This document shows, one piece after another, positions 7,527 to 11,264 of a stretch of 11,264 bases of DNA. The notes beneath the pieces are model-generated. The model was not told the origin of the DNA. It saw only the letters and a program-made list of their open reading frames with translations, and did not search any database. This DNA is from an uncultured Opitutales bacterium (lineage in GTDB: Bacteria; Verrucomicrobiota; Verrucomicrobiia; Opitutales; UBA2995): assembly GCA_937920335.1 (NCBI GenBank), contig CALGUT010000412.1:1-11264 (forward strand). The letters run 5' to 3'. Numbering within the stretch: position 1 is the first letter of the stretch; each line of letters opens with the position of its first letter. The position numbers and the translations under genes were made by a program.

Positions 7527-7553
7527 TGCAATGGGTTGGGCTGGTAGATTGCA
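7527..7553 (-). terminator. Weak hairpin just after the HEAT-repeat gene
   Basis: On the minus strand TGCAAT (7553-7548) pairs with ATTGCA (7532-7527) over a 15-base loop, starting 18 bases past the HEAT-gene stop codon. An A/T-rich tract containing TATTTT follows. The stem is short, so termination would be partial at best. Read-through into the pump operon is quite possible. Confidence 0.22.
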
Positions 7554-7571
7554 TGGGGTAATCAAAGTGGA

Positions 7572-8300
7572 TTAGTTGGCGGCAAGTGTGTCGAATTTTC
7601 TGAGCAGACGTTCAGCTTCTCGTTTAACGTCTTTGTCTGGATCAGAGGCGGCGACTTGTCTGAGCCAGTTGAAAAGCTCGGGATCTGGTAAAAAGGCAGA
7701 TAAGGTATCGATTGCCTCCTTGCGAACGCGGGCGTTGGGACTGGAGGAAGAGGCTTCCAGAGAAACCGTGGCAAGCTCGGGCGTGTCCATGTCATCCAGA
7801 TGATTTAGGATTTCAGCCTGAATATCGAAATCACTCGTTTGATAGAATACATCGATCATCTTCCGTGCGACTTCATCTGTTCGTTTGTTACAGCCTTGGA
7901 GGATTCTTAAGGCGACCAGCTTGCGTTTGGCCGATACCGAGTCGTCGAAGATCATCTCGTTCGCGCGTTTTAGATGTTCCTTGGTTGGTTGCATGATACC
8001 CCGAACGGTCATTGTCCAGCGCATGGTTTCCAAGGTATGGTTAAGGCGTTCCTGCTCGGATGCAGTGATGCTTGCTACTTCGGCTTGCTCAACCGGAGGT
8101 GTCGAAATACCACTATCGTCCAAGGAGGCGTTATACACGGTTCCTTTTAGGTGAGCAATTTCGCGTTCCAGCTCTTCAATGCGTTCTTGAGAGGTGGTGC
8201 GAGATGCATCCTCTGGGGTCTGAGGCATAGAAATTAAGAGAGCCGCGATTGATACTACCAATGCGGCTACTGCTAAGAGGGATGTGACTACGTTTTTCAC
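7572..8300 (-). CDS. Membrane-anchored periplasmic HEAT-like repeat protein
   Basis: This 242-residue protein begins with an uncleaved-looking signal anchor (hydrophobic residues about 4-25, short basic N-terminus). A short charged coiled coil follows (about 37-53, RIEELEREIAHLK), then a linker and paired amphipathic helices from about 107 to 238. The segments KRKLVALRILQ, DIQAEILNHLDDMDTPELATVSLEA, ARVRKEAIDTLSAFLPDPELFNWLRQ and KDVKREAERLLRKF have the HEAT/armadillo pattern of helix, Pro or Asp at turns, helix. Such repeats make protein-binding scaffolds, so a binding role in the periplasm is inferred. No catalytic motif is seen. The start is GTG at 8300 (GTG AAA AAC); AGGA lies upstream but with a long spacing of about 11 bases. 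It sits between the divergent two-component system and the pump genes, 183 bases before the TolC gene, so it may share regulation with them. Its exact function is unknown. Confidence 0.85.
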   Translation of the reverse strand: MKNVVTSLLAVAALVVSIAALLISMPQTPEDASRTTSQERIEELEREIAHLKGTVYNASLDDSGISTPPVEQAEVASITASEQERLNHTLETMRWTMTVRGIMQPTKEHLKRANEMIFDDSVSAKRKLVALRILQGCNKRTDEVARKMIDVFYQTSDFDIQAEILNHLDDMDTPELATVSLEASSSSPNARVRKEAIDTLSAFLPDPELFNWLRQVAASDPDKDVKREAERLLRKFDTLAAN

Positions 8301-8342
8301 AGATGGACGGGTCCTTTGTTGAGGTATACTTTAACAATTGTC

Positions 8343-8361
8343 ACCTTACCGGGACCTTACC
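8343..8361. repeat. Tandem ACCTTACC direct repeat, 11-base period (candidate regulator box)
   Basis: ACCTTACC occurs at 8343-8350 and again at 8354-8361, exactly 11 bases apart and separated by GGG. On the minus strand it reads GGTAAGGT-CCC-GGTAAGGT. OmpR/PhoB-family regulators bind as head-to-tail dimers to direct repeats with a period of about 11 bases, one helical turn. This is therefore a good candidate site for the product of the regulator gene starting at 8453. It is 43 bases upstream of the HEAT start codon. Confidence 0.5.
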
Positions 8362-8409
8362 AAATGGAAAAAAGTGATCGAAAGTGGGCCTGAAGCTCGA
8401 CTTTTTTTA

Positions 8410-8436
8410 AGGTTAGGCCATGGATGAGGTTAAAAT
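8410..8436 (+). promoter_or_regulatory. Candidate promoter/operator of the two-component operon
   Basis: TAAAAT (8431-8436) is a possible -10 element, 16 bases before the regulator ATG. At a 17-base spacing the -35 position (8408-8413) reads TAAGGT, not the consensus. AGGTTA occurs at 8410-8415 and 8427-8432, the second overlapping the -10. TAAGGT also occurs within each half of the 8343-8361 repeat on the opposite strand. A poor -35 overlapped by a regulator-like box fits an activator-dependent, self-regulated promoter, but this is inference. Confidence 0.3.
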
Positions 8437-8452
8437 CTGGACCCATTAATTA

Positions 8453-9121
8453 ATGAAACTGCTACTGGTCGAAGACATGAAATACCTCCGTGAATCCATT
8501 GCTATGGGGCTTCGCAAAGGGGGGTATGCCGTGGATGTGGCCGGTGATGGGGAAGAAGGATTGTGGATGGCTGAGACGGGTGACTACGACCTCTTGATTC
8601 TCGATGTGATGCTACCGAAGGTGAATGGCCTGCGACTTTTGGAGCGCTACCGGCAAAAAGGAGGCGGCTCGCTCGCACTCATGCTCACTGCCAAGGATAC
8701 GTTGGAAGACAAGGTGAGCGGGCTGAAGACCGGCGCAGACGATTACCTCGTTAAGCCGTTTGCCATGGAGGAACTGGAAGCCCGTGTCGAGGCACTCTGC
8801 CGCCGCTGCTACGGAATCCGGCAAACCGTAATTGAGGCGGAGCAATTGCAAATTGATCTTTCTTTGAAACAGGTCCGGCAGGCAGGAAGTATTGTTCCTT
8901 TGAAACCGCGTGAGTATCGAATTCTGGAATACTTGGCCATGAGGCGTGGTGAAGTAGTCTCCCGAATGGAAATCGAGGCTAAGATTTATGGAGATACTGA
9001 CGAGGTAAGAAGCAATACGATTGAGTCTGCCATCTCATCGCTAAGGAAAAAGTTGTCCGATGCGGGTAGCGGGAATCCAATTGAGACTCGTGTGGGGATG
9101 GGATACGTGTTTATCGACTAG
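8453..9121 (+). CDS. OmpR/PhoB-family response regulator
   Basis: This 222-residue cytoplasmic regulator has a receiver domain (1-120) and a winged-helix DNA-binding domain (about 125-222). Receiver residues are intact: acidic pair Glu7-Asp8, phospho-acceptor Asp51 (LLILDVMLP), Thr79, Tyr98 and Lys101 (DDYLVKPF). The effector part shows the OmpR-type pattern: PLKPREYRILEYLAMRRGEVVSR, then NTIESAISSLRKKL as recognition helix and VGMGYVFID as the wing. Phosphorylation by the kinase 3 bases downstream should promote dimer binding to direct repeats. The ATG at 8453 gives the canonical MKLLLVED start; no Shine-Dalgarno is visible in CCCATTAATTA. It resembles the QseB/CusR/CzcR-like branch that often controls envelope and efflux genes, but no specific orthologue is claimed. 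The divergent HEAT/pump genes are the likely targets. Confidence 0.96.
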   Translation: MKLLLVEDMKYLRESIAMGLRKGGYAVDVAGDGEEGLWMAETGDYDLLILDVMLPKVNGLRLLERYRQKGGGSLALMLTAKDTLEDKVSGLKTGADDYLVKPFAMEELEARVEALCRRCYGIRQTVIEAEQLQIDLSLKQVRQAGSIVPLKPREYRILEYLAMRRGEVVSRMEIEAKIYGDTDEVRSNTIESAISSLRKKLSDAGSGNPIETRVGMGYVFID

Positions 9122-9124
9122 GCT

Positions 9125-10555
9125 ATGCTTTCGATAAGGTTCAGATTGATCCTTTTGACCATGCTAAGTATCGCAGCGATTTTTGGAATCAGTGGAATTG
9201 GTATTTACTATTTCGCCCACAAAGATCTCATGGAAAGGTATGATCGACGGTTACAGTTACAGGCTTATTCGATCATGACTTCCACATATCAAAAAGAGAA
9301 CGAGAATGTGGAGGTGTATTTTTCAGATCGTTTTCTAGAGGAATTTAGTGGAAATCAGCGTCGTACTTTTTACCAGATCTGGAAAGGTGACGGCGATATA
9401 GTTAAGCGTTCCGAATCCTTGGGAGAGGTAGGCTTACCACAGAAATATGGTAAAGAACGTAAGCCCAAATACTGGAATCTCGAATTGCCGAATGGTCTAA
9501 AGGGCCGGGCGATCGGTATTCATTATGAGCCGCGAGTGCGCGGAAATCGGGCTGCTGATTACAATGAAGGTTTTAAGCTTATACTCGTCGTAGCTGCGGA
9601 TCTTGATGAAGTCGAATCGTCACTCATTCGGCTGAGAGATCTCCTGCTATTAGGAGCTGCATCAACTCTGGTACTCTCGCCATTATTTGTTTTACTGGTA
9701 CTCAACAGTGGATTGGCTCCGCTTCGGAGTCTTGCTGGGCGGATGGGAACAGTAGATATCGATACTTTGGAGACGCATTTTGAAGTGAGTAGACTACCTT
9801 CAGAATTGAAGCCTATAGCAAGTCAGTTGAACGAGCTCTTTTCTCGGTTAAAGAAGTCTTTTGAACGAGAGCGTCAGTTTAGCTCGGATGTGTCCCATGA
9901 ATTGCGCACTCCGATTGCGGCGATGCTCAATATCGCCGAGGTCGGGTTAAAGTGGAAGGATGGAGAATCCAGTAGCGACTACGAAGCGATTCGCGATATT
10001 TCCGAAGAGATGCAGCGTACGGTTGCGCAGCTTCTTGACCTGAGCCGTGCTGACAGTGGGCATATCGATCTTTACATTGAAGCGTTGTCATTGAGTGAGG
10101 TGGTATCTCAAATCTGGAGTCGGCATTCTGGTCGAGCGAATGAGAAACGAATTGAGTCAGAATTCGCAGACCTGTCTAGTATCGTTTGGTCGGTTGATCG
10201 GACGCTTTTTGAACGGATGATAGACAATCTGATGCAGAATGCGGTCGCTTATACCCCGGAAGGAGGTTCGTTTACAATCCGGTTCGATGAAGGGGAAAAT
10301 TGCCTGATCTTTAGAAACACTTGTCATGATCTCGAAGCAGGTGACCTGGAGAAATTGTTTGATCGTTTTTGGAGAAAAGACAGCGCACGATCCAGTACGG
10401 AGCATCGCGGCCTGGGGCTCTCGGTCGTGGCGGCATTCGCTGAGCAGCAGGGAATCAGTCTGGATGCCCGGCTGAAGGAGCCTGGTTTCTTTGAAGTCTC
10501 TGTTGGTCGTTCCAGTGGTATGAAAAAGTCCAGCGATATTCACATTCTGGAGTGA
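9125..10555 (+). CDS. Transmembrane sensor histidine kinase
   Basis: This 476-residue inner-membrane kinase is the partner of the preceding regulator (3-base gap). It has a first helix (about 7-30), a periplasmic sensor region (about 31-170) with no Cache or PAS signature I can recognise, a second helix (about 172-194) and a HAMP-like linker (about 195-245, LAPLRSLA). HisKA follows with phospho-acceptor His258 in FSSDVSHELRTPI, then a HATPase_c domain with N-box MIDNLMQNAVAYTPEGG (Asn368, Asn372) and G2 box GLGLS (429-433). The G1 box is unusual: instead of DxGxG it reads NTCHDLEAGDLEKLFDRFWRKD, and the lid is short. Such Asp-less G1 boxes followed by DLxxLFxRFWRKD occur in a subset of kinases, so activity is likely but not certain. 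The stop overlaps a following ATG (TGATG) that opens only a 35-codon frame. Confidence 0.95.
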   Translation: MLSIRFRLILLTMLSIAAIFGISGIGIYYFAHKDLMERYDRRLQLQAYSIMTSTYQKENENVEVYFSDRFLEEFSGNQRRTFYQIWKGDGDIVKRSESLGEVGLPQKYGKERKPKYWNLELPNGLKGRAIGIHYEPRVRGNRAADYNEGFKLILVVAADLDEVESSLIRLRDLLLLGAASTLVLSPLFVLLVLNSGLAPLRSLAGRMGTVDIDTLETHFEVSRLPSELKPIASQLNELFSRLKKSFERERQFSSDVSHELRTPIAAMLNIAEVGLKWKDGESSSDYEAIRDISEEMQRTVAQLLDLSRADSGHIDLYIEALSLSEVVSQIWSRHSGRANEKRIESEFADLSSIVWSVDRTLFERMIDNLMQNAVAYTPEGGSFTIRFDEGENCLIFRNTCHDLEAGDLEKLFDRFWRKDSARSSTEHRGLGLSVVAAFAEQQGISLDARLKEPGFFEVSVGRSSGMKKSSDIHILE

Positions 10556-10936
10556 TGAAACTTCCGGTATACGACTCGCTTCACCGGTATCAATTCAGGT
10601 TGCGACCTTCTCGAAAAAGAGATTTGTCACCAATTCTGCTGGCTGTGCCATGGGGTGATTGAATGACAGTGGTGTGTACTGAAGCTGTAAAAAAAGCGTC
10701 TGAACTGGGTTTGGTATAGTCTGCATGCCCTTAGAGATCCTTTGTGCCTTGATCAAATCTTCGGCTTAATTCAGGGATTCAAGAAGTAGATTAAATGAGT
10801 TTGGAGTTAGAAATATTGAAAAGGCATCCCAGTATTCGTTTTTTGGATCTTATCAGTCGTAAATTGGTAAGCTTAAACGGCGATGAAAAATGCCTGGCTT
10901 ACGCCGAGTATTTCGTGCCAAGCTTTTGATTAGTCG
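10556..10936. other. 381-base gap after the kinase gene
   Basis: No supported gene or clear terminator is seen. Two small plus-strand frames exist: 35 codons at 10555-10662, overlapping the kinase stop as TGATG, and 44 codons at 10795-10929. Neither has a ribosome-binding site or a recognisable family. The longer one begins MSLELEILKRHPSIRFLD and ends 7 bases before the next gene's first ATG. The gap probably holds the kinase 3' end and the promoter of the downstream secreted protein, but no convincing -35/-10 pair was found. Confidence 0.5.
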
Positions 10937-11264
10937 ATGATAATTGCGGGTATCAGGATTTCAAGGAAAACAGCCTTAGTATCACTTGTGGAAGCAAGTT
11001 TTACGGTGCTGCTGCGTGGTTCAAAATTGAAATCGTTATGTGGCGCACTGTGCTTGATACTATCCTTCCCGCAGTTGATGGTATCTGGGCAAGATATCCA
11101 GGACCAAACCATACCGCTAACGGCCAGCGTAAGTGAGACACCAGCTCGAATCGTGCTCAATTGGACTGCACCTACGAGTGGGAGTTACATCATAACGAGT
11201 CAAAAGATCTACCGTCGGCAGAATGGGACAGGTTGGGGAAGCGTATACGCTAACCCGACTTCAT
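10937..11264 (+). CDS. Secreted fibronectin-III-like domain protein, 5' part only
   Basis: An open plus-strand frame runs from ATG 10937 (a TAG stop lies two codons before it) to the window end, at least 109 codons, with no stop, so the gene is truncated by the window. Residues about 31-52 (KSLCGALCLILSFPQLMVSGQ region) are a typical signal peptide with predicted cleavage near SGQ/D. The mature part, beginning DIQDQTIPLTASVSETPARI, continues VLNWTAPTSGSYIITSQKIYRRQNGTGW, a fibronectin-III-like fold with the conserved first-strand Trp and YRR strand. Secreted multi-domain proteins with such repeats are common in Verrucomicrobiota and relatives. The start is uncertain: ATG 10937 leaves a 30-residue N-region, whereas TTG 11027 would give a standard signal peptide and GTG 11006 an intermediate one. 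No Shine-Dalgarno decides. The function of the complete protein (adhesin, glycan binding or enzyme) cannot be told. Confidence 0.7.
   Translation, partial: MIIAGIRISRKTALVSLVEASFTVLLRGSKLKSLCGALCLILSFPQLMVSGQDIQDQTIPLTASVSETPARIVLNWTAPTSGSYIITSQKIYRRQNGTGWGSVYANPTS

Larger units (their letters stand above)
8301..8452. promoter_or_regulatory. Divergent control region between the HEAT/pump side and the two-component operon
   Basis: This 152-base region must hold the promoters of both the minus-strand HEAT gene and the plus-strand regulator operon. It contains a direct repeat of ACCTTACC (8343-8350, 8354-8361), two AGGTTA copies (8410-8415, 8427-8432) and a TAAAAT -10 candidate for the regulator. 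A shared control region next to an OmpR/PhoB-class regulator is the usual place for self-regulation and regulation of the neighbour. Confidence 0.5.

Noticed and set aside
10555..10662. 35-codon frame overlapping the kinase stop (TGATG)
   Set aside because: The overlap looks like translational coupling, but the peptide is short and basic, has no recognisable motif and no ribosome-binding site. It may be chance.
10749..10756. TTGATCAA palindrome in the gap after the kinase
   Set aside because: Eight bases only, with no partner repeat or promoter context; expected by chance.
10795..10929. 44-codon frame MSLELEILKRHPS...
   Set aside because: No Shine-Dalgarno, no family and no supporting context; its amphipathic look is not enough to call a gene. 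It would need conservation in relatives.
10930..11160. Minus-strand 76-codon open frame
   Set aside because: It is antisense to the plus-strand frame that shows a signal peptide and a fibronectin-III-like pattern; its own translation has no recognisable feature.
1..11264. Search by eye for tRNA, rRNA, CRISPR, insertion sequence or att-site signatures
   Set aside because: No spaced repeat arrays, transposase motifs, terminal inverted repeats with target duplications or tRNA cloverleaf signals were recognised.

Overview
The window looks like chromosomal DNA of a Gram-negative, didermic bacterium of moderate GC, most plausibly a marine or sulfated-glycan-associated member of the Verrucomicrobiota/Planctomycetota group. 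This is an inference from three things: a stand-alone sulfatase, a secreted fibronectin-III-type protein with a 'YRRxxGTGWGS' style repeat, and the near absence of recognisable Shine-Dalgarno sequences. No rRNA or other taxonomic marker is present, so the assignment is soft. No tRNA, rRNA, CRISPR array, IS element or phage gene was seen.

Layout from left to right. (1) 65-1543, minus strand: a sulfatase with an intact CxPSR formylglycine motif and no signal peptide. Its 5' side (1544-1904) is a 361-base gap holding two inverted repeats and a weak terminator candidate for the next operon. (2) 1905-7388, minus strand, transcribed right to left: a four-gene tripartite efflux operon made of a lipoprotein TolC-family outer-membrane factor, a long-hairpin HlyD/MacA-type adaptor, a LolD/MacB-type ATPase and a MacB/FtsX-type permease. 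Together they can form a continuous ABC-powered channel from inner membrane or periplasm to the outside, the 'split MacB' arrangement. (3) 7572-8300, minus strand: a membrane-anchored periplasmic HEAT-like repeat protein upstream of the pump genes. (4) 8453-10555, plus strand, divergent: an OmpR/PhoB-class response regulator and its transmembrane histidine kinase, 3 bases apart. (5) 10937 to the window end, plus strand: the 5' part of a secreted protein with a fibronectin-III-like domain, cut by the window edge.

The most coherent reading is a self-contained envelope-sensing and export locus. The kinase senses a periplasmic cue and the regulator probably binds the 152-base divergent intergenic region, where an 8-base direct repeat has the 11-base period typical of PhoB/OmpR-family sites. 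Its targets would then be the HEAT-repeat protein and possibly the downstream pump. A second promoter candidate, a perfect TATAAT exactly seven bases before the TolC start codon, could give a leaderless pump mRNA. The pumped substrate cannot be read from sequence. The most novel-looking element is the HEAT-repeat protein tied to this pump and two-component system. The sulfatase and the fibronectin-III protein are probably independent neighbours.
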